Shown: in pieces, positions 7,249 through 16,196 of the stretch
How the letters are laid out: every line of letters starts with the position of its first letter
How positions within the stretch are numbered: position 1 is the stretch's first letter
Origin: Treponema sp.
Lineage (GTDB): Bacteria; Spirochaetota; Spirochaetia; Treponematales; Treponemataceae
Assembly (NCBI GenBank): GCA_016296205.1
Contig: JAEDJS010000017.1
Location: 1 to 34,069, forward strand
Reading direction: 5' to 3'
Length of the DNA stretch: 34,069 bases
The notes under the pieces: model-generated
Databases searched by the model: none
What the model saw: only the letters and a program-made list of their open reading frames with translations
What the model was told of the DNA's origin: nothing
Translations under genes and position numbers: made by a program

Positions 7249-9887
7249 TACAACTCCTCCACAATTTTATCTTTTTTTTCTATCAGGATTTTAACTGTTC
7301 TAGTAGAGCCTGATTCTAATTTATTTGAAACTGATTTTGAATCATTCTTTTTTAAAGATACAACCAGTTTTTGATTTTTTAAATCAACGCAGAATTTAAC
7401 TTGTTTTGCAGAAGTTGAATCAGCACCAATGTTTTCTTTAAGAATAAGATTTGCAAGATTATCTTCAAGCTCCTTCTGAATAAGACGTCGCATTGGTCTT
7501 GCACCCATTGAAGGGTCATATCCATTTTGAATAAGATACTCCCGGGCCTTTGGTTTTAATTCAAGAGAAATATTTTTTTCTGCAAGGCGTTCTTTTAGTT
7601 CATCAAGCTGAATATCAAGAATCTTGCTAATTTCTTTGTGGCTCAATGTATTAAACACAACAATATCATCAATTCTGTTAATCAGTTCTGGGGCCATAAT
7701 GCGTTTTAACTCTTCCATTGCACTGGCTTTAATATCTTCGTATGGTAAGATTCCATCCTGAACTGTAGAAAATCCAATGCGGGATTCACTTGTAATTTTT
7801 CTGGCACCAGCATTACTTGTCATAATCAAAACAGTATTTCTAAAATTAACTGTGTGTCCAAGATTATCACTCAACTGACCTTCTTCAAGCACCTGGAGAA
7901 GCAAATTGAATACATCGGGATGAGCTTTTTCTATTTCATCAAGAAGAACAACACTATATGGCTTTTCTCTAACCCGTTCTGTAAGCACGCCCCCTTCTTC
8001 ATATCCAACGTAACCAGGAGCTGCTCCAACCAGACGGCTAGCATTATGTTTTTCCATATAATCACTCATATCAATTCTAATAAGAGCATCTTCTGTACCA
8101 AACAAAAATTTTGCCAGTGTCTTTGCAAGTTGAGTTTTACCCACGCCTGTAGGACCAAGGAAAATGAATGAACCAACAGGACGCTTTGTAGAACTTACAC
8201 CAGTACGGCTTCTTCTTACACTTGAACAAATAGCATTTACAGCTTCTTCCTGACCAACTACTTCCTTGTGGATTTCGTTTTCCATATTAACAAGCCTTGT
8301 GTTTTCGCCGTCATCAAGATTTGAAAGAGGAATACCAGTAATGGAACTAATTACTTTGGAAACATCATCAACAGTTACATGGCTGCGTGCCTTTTCTTTT
8401 GATGCAACATTAAGTCTGGCATATTCAATTTTTGATTTTAACTCAAGAACTTTATCTCTAACAACAGCGGCCTTTTCATAATCCTGTGTATTTACAAGCT
8501 GCTGTTTTTCTTCCATGAGCTGTTTAACTTCATTCTGAAGAACTTCAAGTTCATCATTTTTTTCCTGATTTTTAATTTTAATTACAGCACCAGCTTCGTC
8601 CAGAATATCAATTGCTTTATCCGGCAAAAATCTTTCTGGAATATATCTCTGTGAGAATTTTACAATTTTCTGAATTACACCATCTTCGTAGTAAACATTA
8701 TGAAAATCTTCGTATTTTGGTTTAATAGCGGCAAGAATTGATTCTGTATCGCTGCAATTTGGTTCTTCAACTCTTACGCTCTGAAAACGACGGACAAGTG
8801 CAGAATCTTTTTCGATATATTTTCTGTATTCTTTTGTTGTTGTAGCCCCGATACATTGAAGTTCACCACGGCTTAGTGCAGGCTTAAGCATGTTACTTGC
8901 ATCAAGAGAACCTTCTGGTCCGCCAGCACCAATGATTGTATGAAGTTCATCAATAAACAGAATTATATTTTTTGATTCCAGAACTTCTTTCATCATTAAT
9001 TTCATCCGTTCTTCAAATTCACCCCGGTATTTTGTTCCTGCAACCATGGCTGCAAGATCAAGAGCAATAACTCTTTTATTCAAAAGATCATGAGGAACAT
9101 CGCCTTTTACAATTGACTGGGCAATACCTTCAACAATTGCAGTTTTTCCAACACCAGGTTCACCAATCAGAATAGGATTATTTTTTGTACGCCGGCTTAA
9201 AATCTGAATTACTCTGTAGATTTCATTACTGCGACCCACAACTGGATCCATTTGTCCTTTTCTTGCAATCCCAGTTAAATCACGGCCATAAAGTTCCAGC
9301 ATAGAATTTTTAGTCTGACCGTTTTTACCTTTTGCAGTGGAACCATCAGCCATAGAAGAAACGGGTTTTCTATTTCCCAATTTCTGAATATTTTCATGAA
9401 TCTGTTTATCAAGCAGCTGATCAAGATTTAAATCAATTTTACCAGAAGTTGGTGCTTTTGACTGAACATTCTGAACTGATTCCCGTGCCTGCAAAACCGG
9501 AATCTGAGCTTTTGCAAAAAATCTCTGTGTTACACTCTGTTCTTCACGGATGGCAGCAAGCAGAATATGTTCTGTGCCCACATAATCGTTTTTTAGTTCC
9601 CTTGCTTCAAGAGCCGCCATATTTAGAAGTGTTTTTACCCGGTTACTAGGAGGTCTGTCTGGCCCGCCAACATCTGGCTGATGTTTTACAAGATTCTGTT
9701 CAAGCATCAACTGAAGAGTAAGAGTATTGATTTTCATTAACTGCAATGAATAATAGCCTAAGCCATCACCACTTTTAACTAAAGCAAGCAGAATATGTTC
9801 TGGAAATAACTGCTCACTGCCAAGCTTTTTGGCTTCGTTCTGTGCAAGAAAATGAATTAATCTATCTGCCCTTAAGGACAATTCCAT
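7248..9887 (-). CDS. clpC: ClpC-type Clp ATPase (protease unfoldase)
   Basis: This Hsp100 unfoldase feeds substrates to ClpP. The order is a double Clp N-terminal repeat (about 1-140), AAA1 with Walker A GEPGVGKT (about 242-249) and Walker B IILFIDELHTIIGAGG, a middle region with a UVR-like stretch (QDYEKAAVVRDKVLELKSKI), AAA2 with GPTGVGKT and VVLLDEIEKAHPDVF, then the D2-small domain. RIGFSTVQD matches the IGF/VGF loop that docks on ClpP, which separates it from ClpB disaggregases. Length 879 aa is slightly above usual. GGAGG lies 7-8 nt before ATG. Downstream of mcsA and mcsB-like genes it has the order of the Firmicute stress operon. No clpP is in the window, and no CIRCE or CtsR-type site was found upstream. 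Confidence 0.93.
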   Translation of the reverse strand: MELSLRADRLIHFLAQNEAKKLGSEQLFPEHILLALVKSGDGLGYYSLQLMKINTLTLQLMLEQNLVKHQPDVGGPDRPPSNRVKTLLNMAALEARELKNDYVGTEHILLAAIREEQSVTQRFFAKAQIPVLQARESVQNVQSKAPTSGKIDLNLDQLLDKQIHENIQKLGNRKPVSSMADGSTAKGKNGQTKNSMLELYGRDLTGIARKGQMDPVVGRSNEIYRVIQILSRRTKNNPILIGEPGVGKTAIVEGIAQSIVKGDVPHDLLNKRVIALDLAAMVAGTKYRGEFEERMKLMMKEVLESKNIILFIDELHTIIGAGGPEGSLDASNMLKPALSRGELQCIGATTTKEYRKYIEKDSALVRRFQSVRVEEPNCSDTESILAAIKPKYEDFHNVYYEDGVIQKIVKFSQRYIPERFLPDKAIDILDEAGAVIKIKNQEKNDELEVLQNEVKQLMEEKQQLVNTQDYEKAAVVRDKVLELKSKIEYARLNVASKEKARSHVTVDDVSKVISSITGIPLSNLDDGENTRLVNMENEIHKEVVGQEEAVNAICSSVRRSRTGVSSTKRPVGSFIFLGPTGVGKTQLAKTLAKFLFGTEDALIRIDMSDYMEKHNASRLVGAAPGYVGYEEGGVLTERVREKPYSVVLLDEIEKAHPDVFNLLLQVLEEGQLSDNLGHTVNFRNTVLIMTSNAGARKITSESRIGFSTVQDGILPYEDIKASAMEELKRIMAPELINRIDDIVVFNTLSHKEISKILDIQLDELKERLAEKNISLELKPKAREYLIQNGYDPSMGARPMRRLIQKELEDNLANLILKENIGADSTSAKQVKFCVDLKNQKLVVSLKKNDSKSVSNKLESGSTRTVKILIEKKDKIVEEL

Positions 9888-9921
9888 AAAGTTGCCTCCA
9901 ATCCTAAAAAAATAAAGTAAA

Positions 9922-11046
9922 TTAATTATCTTTTAGGATAATGTTTTTTAATTCGTCCTGGAGTAAAATGGCACGAAGACGGTCCCCCTCCATTCTTATA
10001 TTATCGGCAATATCCGGCTCAAAGTTGAATTTTCCAGCTTTAATAATTCTTTCTATATTAGTAAACATTATTTTGTATGGCAAAAAATTCAGTTCTTTAT
10101 GTTGAATTCCTTCAATCAAACCTGCATTCACCCCCATCTTCATAGCGCACATAATATCAATTGCTTCCTGGCGGGTAATAAATTTAGAAAATTGACTGAT
10201 TCCATATGCACGAAAAACATCATGTTTTAAAAGAGTTGAATTTTTTCTGGTATAATTTAAACAGCAGAGCCTTTCTTCTTCAATAATGTTCATCAGTTCC
10301 TGTTTAAAATTTGCATGCTGATCAAGTTCAGTGCCATAAAAACTATTTGTTGTAGAAATTTCAAAAAAACTTCCCTGACTGTATGCATCTTTAGAAAAGT
10401 TAAAAATAGAACCTTCCCGAGAACCTCTAAAACATGAAGACAGACTTATCTGTTTATCAAGCAGCCGTCTGGAAACCTCCCCGATTTTTCCTGTTAATGC
10501 TAAAAATGGAAGATGAACCATTGTCTTAAAACTTATTCCGCTTCCTACATCGCAGAAATTACTGTTAAGGTAACCAAATTCATAACTGGCCGCATACTGA
10601 AGATTCTGCTGCATCTGAAGATCAATATTTCTGCAATTTTCGTAAGCATTTTCTGTATCACTTCCTGGCATAATGCATTTGATTTTAAGATGATCAACAT
10701 CATTGATTATGAAACAGCTCAGATAATTTTCGTCATTAACAGCAAGAGTTGCATCTTCTTTGCAGCCTTCATCAAGGATTCCACAATCCACAAGAGTTTC
10801 TATCTTAAACAGTTCGGGAGAAGAAATAATATGATATTTTTCTGCATCTTTTATCCGGTTAATTGAATCAAAAATAATTGATTTAACTCGTTCAAGATCG
10901 TTTACCCTCAGGCAATTACTAAAAGGAAAATTTGCCAGATTTCTTGTATAACGAACAACAGTTTGTAAAGCAACATCATTGTCTGGACCGTCTTTGCTGA
11001 ACAATGAATCATTCTGAGCAGCTTCTGAACTCTGATTAGTTTTCAT
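9922..11046 (-). CDS. mcsB: McsB-like guanido-kinase homologue, probable pseudokinase
   Basis: Collinear with McsB protein-arginine kinase. VVRYTRNLANFPF matches the N-terminal SSRIRLARN region, FIINDVDHLKIKCIMPG matches MLNEEDHIRIQCLFPG, FGYLNSNFCDVGSG matches RGYLTSCPTNVGTG, and the C-terminal MKMGVNAGLIEGI is conserved. Yet the catalytic Glu of NEEDH is Val (NDVDH, about 117), the active-site Cys of SCPTN is Asn (about 163), the first nucleotide-binding Arg of SSRIR is Val, and GEG of RGIYGEG is changed (RGSREGS). Kinase activity is therefore doubtful; a binding or adaptor role with McsA and ClpC is more plausible. ATG 11046 has GGGGAGGAC upstream and overlaps mcsA by 11 bp. An upstream in-frame start at 11121 was rejected. 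374 aa. Confidence 0.8.
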   Translation of the reverse strand: MKTNQSSEAAQNDSLFSKDGPDNDVALQTVVRYTRNLANFPFSNCLRVNDLERVKSIIFDSINRIKDAEKYHIISSPELFKIETLVDCGILDEGCKEDATLAVNDENYLSCFIINDVDHLKIKCIMPGSDTENAYENCRNIDLQMQQNLQYAASYEFGYLNSNFCDVGSGISFKTMVHLPFLALTGKIGEVSRRLLDKQISLSSCFRGSREGSIFNFSKDAYSQGSFFEISTTNSFYGTELDQHANFKQELMNIIEEERLCCLNYTRKNSTLLKHDVFRAYGISQFSKFITRQEAIDIMCAMKMGVNAGLIEGIQHKELNFLPYKIMFTNIERIIKAGKFNFEPDIADNIRMEGDRLRAILLQDELKNIILKDN

Positions 11047-11566
11047 TATTGTCCTCCCCTTTTGCAACAGAACTTTTTTCCAGTGCTTTAAGGTAATCCC
11101 GGTACATGGCAGCTTTTTCATAATTTTCTTCTTTTACTGCCTCATCGAGTTTAATCTGTAAAGCAACTCTGTCGTTAAGAACACTTTTAAAAGAAGAAAT
11201 TCTCTGTGGCAAAGATCCGGAATAAATCTGCTGTTGATTTTTACCGAACATCATCTCCTGAATTTCATTTTTAAAAACCTCATAACATTCAGGGCATCCG
11301 GCACTTCTGCTTTTTCTAATTGAACCAAGATTTTTTCCGCAGACAGGACAACATCTTGCATTATTTTTTTCTATCTGCTTAATTGAATCAACAAGTTCGT
11401 TAAAAAGAGTTTCAAGCATTGACTGACTTACATTAGGATTTGAAGGATCAACTCCACGCTTTTCTGCACAGTATCTGCAAATATTAATTTTCTTTTTTAT
11501 GCCTTTTGCAGTTGTCTGTTCAACAAACATTTCGGCTTCATTTTCATGACAAAAATCACACAGCAT
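11036..11566 (-). CDS. mcsA: McsA zinc-finger / UVR-domain protein
   Basis: In Bacillus, McsA activates McsB and ties it to CtsR and ClpC. The 176-aa protein has four CxxC motifs (3-6, 30-33, 73-76, 91-94), enough for two zinc sites. A C-terminal UVR coiled coil (about 136-163, LDEAVKEENYEKAAMYRDYL) matches the UVR motif in ClpC and UvrB and could bind ClpC directly. GAGAGGT lies about 5 nt before ATG 11566, inside the end of the upstream permease gene (11-bp overlap), and its own end overlaps the mcsB-like gene. No ctsR is present. All Cys pairs are intact although the partner kinase looks degenerate. Confidence 0.9.
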   Translation of the reverse strand: MLCDFCHENEAEMFVEQTTAKGIKKKINICRYCAEKRGVDPSNPNVSQSMLETLFNELVDSIKQIEKNNARCCPVCGKNLGSIRKSRSAGCPECYEVFKNEIQEMMFGKNQQQIYSGSLPQRISSFKSVLNDRVALQIKLDEAVKEENYEKAAMYRDYLKALEKSSVAKGEDNNEN

Positions 11567-12962
11567 AATTACCTCTCATTGTATCCATTGGTTTTTCTCT
11601 GCCTGCCTTTACTGCCGGAATAACCGATACCAGAAGTGAAAGCAGCAAAGTTCCTGCAACAATAATAAATAAATCACTAAAAGAAATTACAATTGGAATT
11701 TCCTGTAAATAATATGCAGGATCAAGAATATGAATTTGATTAAAATGCAATCCGTTCTGACTGTTAAACAACACAAGGAAAAATTTTACAGCTCCGTTTA
11801 GTATTTTTTCAAAAAGATGAATTATTCCATTAATATTCACACTGGCCAGAAGTCCCAGAGGAATTCCAATTAAAACACCGCCTAATCCGCATCCAAAACC
11901 AGTGGCAAGAAAAGCAAGAGAAATTCCACTGCTGCTGGCTCCTACACTTTTTAAAATTGCAATTTCTTTTTTTCTTTCCATAACAATCATAATAAGTGCA
12001 GAGGAAATATTAACGCTGGCAACAAGAACAATAAGAAGCATAATTAAGAGAAGAAGAATTTTTGTTGAAGCAAAATTTTCATATTGTGCTTTATTTATTT
12101 GATCCCAACGGTAAATGTATGCACCGGAAATTGAATCTGAATTTTCCCAGTCTGTACCATAAATCCGCTGCTGAACATTCTCTTGGATTTGATAAAGTTT
12201 GTTAGTAAAAGTGTCATTTGTAGAAAGAGAAATAATAAAAGATGAACTTTTTGCCGGAAGAATTTTAAAACCAGTTTCAAGTGGAATAAAAAACCAGAGA
12301 CTGTCCAATTCCTGATAGCCACTGGAAACAATTCCTTTAACTTTAAATGGAGTAGTCCGTGGTAATACATTCAAACTATCACCATTGCCGGCTGCAACAT
12401 TTTTCTGCCCTTCCGGAATATTTACGGTAACCAGATTAACTGAATCACCAGGATGAACATTCAACTTTTCTGCTATCTGAGTTCCAAGAATACAATCCCT
12501 GGAAGAGGATAATTCTGCAGAACCTTCTACAATTTTAAAAAGTGAAGAATAATTTTTATCCGCAGTAAATAAATCATTCTGAACGGCTCTGATAGTTGCG
12601 CCACATCTTGTTTTATTTTTAAGCGCAAGACCTGTACTTTGAATTTCTGCAAAGGAATCAGTAATTCCCTGCACTTTATTAAATTCCTCTGCAGTATGAA
12701 CAAAAGTCTGCAAATTTTTAACCGATTCACTTTTTGAACTAATATAAATGCTTAAATCTCTGCTGCCAAGATTAATCATCCGGCCTGTAATTCCACTTAC
12801 CATTCCATTACTGATTACTAGAACTGCAACAAGAGGAATAAGACTAATTCCGATGCATATCATGGAACCAATGAGACTTTTTTTTCCTATACCAGAATTC
12901 TTGTTTGACGATTTTGAGAAAATTATTCGGGATGCATATAAAAGTGATGACTTGAAATTCAT
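11556..12962 (-). CDS. LolC/LolE-family lipoprotein-release permease (second copy)
   Basis: An ABC permease of the FtsX/MacB fold: one N-terminal membrane segment (about 25-50), a large periplasmic domain, then three C-terminal segments including LLLIMLLIVLVASVNISSALIMI and a final segment before VSVIPAVKAGREKP. MERKKEIAILKSVGASS is the cytoplasmic coupling helix that contacts the ATPase. With LolD and the other permease it would extract lipoproteins from the inner membrane for transfer to the outer membrane. ATG 12962 (468 aa) begins 1 nt after the lolD stop and has AAGGTGGA upstream. A longer in-frame start at 12995 would run into lolD. Which permease is LolC and which LolE cannot be decided here. 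Confidence 0.85.
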   Translation of the reverse strand: MNFKSSLLYASRIIFSKSSNKNSGIGKKSLIGSMICIGISLIPLVAVLVISNGMVSGITGRMINLGSRDLSIYISSKSESVKNLQTFVHTAEEFNKVQGITDSFAEIQSTGLALKNKTRCGATIRAVQNDLFTADKNYSSLFKIVEGSAELSSSRDCILGTQIAEKLNVHPGDSVNLVTVNIPEGQKNVAAGNGDSLNVLPRTTPFKVKGIVSSGYQELDSLWFFIPLETGFKILPAKSSSFIISLSTNDTFTNKLYQIQENVQQRIYGTDWENSDSISGAYIYRWDQINKAQYENFASTKILLLLIMLLIVLVASVNISSALIMIVMERKKEIAILKSVGASSSGISLAFLATGFGCGLGGVLIGIPLGLLASVNINGIIHLFEKILNGAVKFFLVLFNSQNGLHFNQIHILDPAYYLQEIPIVISFSDLFIIVAGTLLLSLLVSVIPAVKAGREKPMDTMRGNYAV

Positions 12963-12963
12963 T

Positions 12964-13644
12964 TTATAATTCCACCTTAAGCTGACCCTTATCAATAAAA
13001 TATTTTACGTCACCTCTCTGGGCAAGATTCATATCATGGGTTACAAGAATCAAAGTTTTATTATATTTTTCACTTATTTTAAAAAGCATTTCACCAATCA
13101 TAAAGGCATTTGCAGGATCAAGATTTCCAGTAGGTTCATCTGCAAGTACCAGTTTTGGATTATTGATTAAGCTTCTTGCAACTGCAATTCTCTGCCGTTC
13201 TCCACCGCTCAACTGTGACGGAAGATGAGTAGCTCTGTCTGAAAGTCCAACATCTTCCAGTAAAATCTTTGCCCGCTCAACTGCTTCTTTTTTAGGAACA
13301 CCAGCCATATATGCAGGAAGATAAATATTTTCTAGGGCAGTAAAATCTTTTAGCAAATAATGAAACTGAAATACAAGACCAAGAACATTTTTTCTGTAAT
13401 CAGTTAATTGGTCTTCGTTGAGTCCGCTTATCAATTTTCCGTCAACAAAAACTTCCCCCCTAGATGGATTATCAAGGCCCCCAATAATATTAAGCAAAGT
13501 TGATTTTCCGCTGCCACTTTTTCCAACAATTACACATTTTGAACCTTCTTTTACACACAGGTCCAGATCTTTTAAAATCGTTAATTTTTCACTTTGAGTT
13601 TCAAAAGTTTTTTCCAGATTTTTAACTTCTACAATATTACTCAT
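12964..13644 (-). CDS. lolD: Lipoprotein-release ABC ATPase LolD
   Basis: The cytoplasmic ATPase of the LolCDE-type complex, which powers lipoprotein release toward the outer membrane. In 226 aa it has Walker A GKSGSGKST (41-49), Q-loop VFQFHYLL, signature LSGGERQR (145-152), Walker B LVLADEPT (165-172) and switch His in LVTHD, all intact. Flanking FtsX-type permeases support LolD over MacB or FtsE, which have other partners. Its ATG overlaps the upstream permease stop by 8 bp (ATGAGTAA), and the downstream permease follows 1 nt after its stop, so translation of all three is probably coupled. Confidence 0.92.
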   Translation of the reverse strand: MSNIVEVKNLEKTFETQSEKLTILKDLDLCVKEGSKCVIVGKSGSGKSTLLNIIGGLDNPSRGEVFVDGKLISGLNEDQLTDYRKNVLGLVFQFHYLLKDFTALENIYLPAYMAGVPKKEAVERAKILLEDVGLSDRATHLPSQLSGGERQRIAVARSLINNPKLVLADEPTGNLDPANAFMIGEMLFKISEKYNKTLILVTHDMNLAQRGDVKYFIDKGQLKVEL

Positions 13645-14956
13645 TTCTTAAAACCTCCGAAACAGTAAATTTTAAAACGTTGCGGCTTGCAATCCAACTG
13701 GCCAGAAGCGAAGAAAGAATTCCAAAAGCAAAAACAAAAATTATTTCCGATGGAATGATTCTTGCTGGAATTGACCCATATACTGCGAACATTGGATTTT
13801 CTTTTACCAGATATCCGCTGGAAGGATTAATAAGCATAGCAAAAAAATATTCAAAATAAAATTGAATTTTAGAAAGCAGGTTGAATACATTCTTCATTTG
13901 AGCACAAATAAAAAGTCCAGAAAGAAGTCCAAAAAATGAGCCTTTAAAACCTGTTAAAAATCCCTGAATAATAAAAACATTCTGCACTTGATTTTTTCTG
14001 GCTCCAAGACTTGAAAGAACAGCAATTTCTTCCTGACGCTGGAAAACCATTTTGCGAAGAGAATTGTAAATATTAATTCCCACTACTAAAAAAATAAGAA
14101 GCACAAGAAGAAAAAGCATATTTTTTTCTATGCGTAATGCTCCAAAAAAAGTTCTGTTAAAGCTTCTCCAGCTTTCTGCTTTTAACATCGGGAAATCTCT
14201 GCTGATTTTGGAAATAATTTCACTGTCTTTATTTGGATTAGATAATTTTATTCCATAAATACAGTCTGCACTCTTTCCAAAATATTCCAGTGCATTATCA
14301 ATATCAATAAAAGCATAAGTTGAATTCAAATCGGCATATCCGGAATGAAAAATTCCCTTTACAACAAATTTTCTTGAATCAGAAAAAAGGCTTGTATCAG
14401 AAGAACCGCTTAATGCAAGAATATTCAATGTGGAACCTACGTAACAGCTTAAAGACCGTGCAAGAGAAGAACCAAGAACAATTGGAACTCCAGAAGAATT
14501 TTCTTTTAAATCAAAACTACCGGAAATAATTTCAAGTTCTTTTTTCATTCCTGCATCTTTATTCAAAACATCAGAAGGAACTGCCCTGATTACTGCATTA
14601 GCTTGTCTTGTAACAGAACCAACAAGTAATCCCTGAGCTTCATAAAATGGGGTGCAGCTTAAAACACTTTTTTCTGAATCACACCATTCAATAAAATCAA
14701 AAAGGGAATTATCAATCTGAGTATTTTCCTCTACCAATTTTTTTTGATTTACCCGCACATGATAAGAACTAACTTCCATAATGGTATCAATAAAACTCAT
14801 CTGGAATCCGTTCATTACACTTAAAGTTACAATAAGTGCACAAACACCAAAACCAATTCCAAGGCTTGCAAGAATTGAGGTTACTTTTGATCTTCCTTTT
14901 CTATCTACTCTGGCAAATCTTTTTGAAACAAAAAAAATCCAGTTATCATTCTTCAT
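13637..14956 (-). CDS. LolC/LolE-family lipoprotein-release permease (first copy)
   Basis: Same architecture as the other permease. The N-terminal segment is LASLGIGFGVCALIVTLSVM, followed by NGFQMSFIDTIMEVSSYHV typical of the family. A large periplasmic domain precedes three C-terminal membrane segments with the coupling helix MVFQRQEEIAVLSSLGARK. Two different permeases around one LolD match the heterodimeric LolC-LolE arrangement of Gram-negative bacteria. ATG 14956 (439 aa) lies inside the end of the upstream gene, overlapping its stop by 11 bp. An earlier in-frame start at 14986 would only add a basic run and deepen the overlap. Lipoprotein sorting is central in spirochaetes, which carry many surface lipoproteins. 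Confidence 0.85.
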   Translation of the reverse strand: MKNDNWIFFVSKRFARVDRKGRSKVTSILASLGIGFGVCALIVTLSVMNGFQMSFIDTIMEVSSYHVRVNQKKLVEENTQIDNSLFDFIEWCDSEKSVLSCTPFYEAQGLLVGSVTRQANAVIRAVPSDVLNKDAGMKKELEIISGSFDLKENSSGVPIVLGSSLARSLSCYVGSTLNILALSGSSDTSLFSDSRKFVVKGIFHSGYADLNSTYAFIDIDNALEYFGKSADCIYGIKLSNPNKDSEIISKISRDFPMLKAESWRSFNRTFFGALRIEKNMLFLLVLLIFLVVGINIYNSLRKMVFQRQEEIAVLSSLGARKNQVQNVFIIQGFLTGFKGSFFGLLSGLFICAQMKNVFNLLSKIQFYFEYFFAMLINPSSGYLVKENPMFAVYGSIPARIIPSEIIFVFAFGILSSLLASWIASRNVLKFTVSEVLRNE

Positions 14957-16196
14957 ATTTAATTTTCTCTTCAAGCTTTTTCCCATCAGAATATTTTGTT
15001 TCGATTATTACTCCACCTTCGTGATAAATTGTCTGAAGGTAAGTTGATTCATCAAGATAATCCTGTTTAATTCTCAGCACACCATTTTCGTAATGTTCAA
15101 GATCTGGAAATGCAGATTTCTTTGTATAAATAAAAATGTTTTTCTTAACTACAGTAATTGTTTTTGTTTTACCTTTACGCAAAGGATCAGGTTCCTGAAC
15201 ATAAAGAGTTTCTTCTTCACTTGTAATTTTTTTATCGGAATTAAAAGTGCGCAATGTTTTTTTATCAAGAACTTCCTTCTGTGAATATTCTTTTTTTGAT
15301 TCCTTTGCAGATGGTTCAGAATTTTCTGCAACAGGTTCTTCCTTTTCTGATTTATCTTCATCTGATTCTTCAGAAACTTCATCCGGAGTTTTTCCTTCCG
15401 CTGCAAGTTTTTCTGCCAGTTCTCTAAGACGCTTTTCTTCTGCTTCCCTTTTGATTCTTAATTCTTCGGCAGCAACTTCATCCGGATCATCAATAAAATG
15501 AGAATTAATTACAAGCACAGGATTTCCTGCATCATCAAATTCTCTAACAACCTTCTGTTTTTTCTGAGGAAATTCTTCAAGAATTTTTCTAGGCCGGAAA
15601 TTTTCTCCCTGATAAAAATAAGTTACTTGTTTTAAAATTTTAGAATCTGCAACGGAACTGCTGTTCTGGTAAACTTTAAGAGCAACAAGTTTATATTTAT
15701 CATCATAAATTCTGTTTGTAAAAGTTTTAGAATTTACACTGATAAGATTTTTTAAGTTTGAATTTGAAGAACTTCTGCTAACCGAAAACTGTTCTTCCCC
15801 ATATTCAAAAAGTCTGAGCCTTGCAATTGAATCAAGATAAAAAGATTCTGCAGCACCAGATTCGTCTTCTCCTGTAACAAGTCCTGAACCTTCACTTTGG
15901 GGGCCAAACTCAGGGTTCTCCAGTTCTTCAAGAGTTTTCATGTGATTAAGGCTTTCTAAATCCTCAATTGAAATCATGTTTTCAGAAATTGAATCATCTT
16001 CGTCATAATAAAAACCAGAATCTGCTATCTGCTCAAGAATCATGCCGGAATCAACTGCATAGCAAATTTCCTGATGAGCCTGATTATAAAGTTCTTCTGT
16101 CATCTCTGGATGAAAATACTGAATAATCTTTAGCTGACTTGGAGCAAGAAGAGGAAGTAGAAAATACATTGGTGCAACTGCAACACTTAAACCCAT
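14946..16196 (-). CDS. Hypothetical exported protein with acidic linker
   Basis: Not recognised. The 416-aa protein starts with a hydrophobic stretch (VAVAPMYFLLPLLAP, about 5-19) lacking the usual basic n-region, so it could be a poor signal peptide or an anchor. About residues 235-310 form a charged segment with heptad-like AEELRIKREAEEKRLRELAE and then Glu/Ser/Asp/Lys-rich low complexity. The C-terminal part has short repeats of the type HYENGVLRIK / YHEGGVIIETKYSDG, resembling MORN-like or RHS-like strands. It sits between ftsY and the lol genes: its ATG directly follows the ftsY stop, and its own stop overlaps the first permease. The position suggests a membrane or lipoprotein-trafficking role, but that is only context. 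Confidence 0.6.
   Translation of the reverse strand: MGLSVAVAPMYFLLPLLAPSQLKIIQYFHPEMTEELYNQAHQEICYAVDSGMILEQIADSGFYYDEDDSISENMISIEDLESLNHMKTLEELENPEFGPQSEGSGLVTGEDESGAAESFYLDSIARLRLFEYGEEQFSVSRSSSNSNLKNLISVNSKTFTNRIYDDKYKLVALKVYQNSSSVADSKILKQVTYFYQGENFRPRKILEEFPQKKQKVVREFDDAGNPVLVINSHFIDDPDEVAAEELRIKREAEEKRLRELAEKLAAEGKTPDEVSEESDEDKSEKEEPVAENSEPSAKESKKEYSQKEVLDKKTLRTFNSDKKITSEEETLYVQEPDPLRKGKTKTITVVKKNIFIYTKKSAFPDLEHYENGVLRIKQDYLDESTYLQTIYHEGGVIIETKYSDGKKLEEKIKYEE

Noticed and set aside
9888..9921. CtsR- or HrcA-type operator before clpC
   Set aside because: The 34-bp gap holds only the ribosome-binding site and AT-rich sequence; no CIRCE inverted repeat or CtsR-type direct repeat.
11047..11121. 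N-terminal extension of the McsB-like protein from an upstream in-frame start
   Set aside because: It lies wholly inside mcsA, whereas ATG 11046 has a strong GGGGAGG and fits the homologue length.
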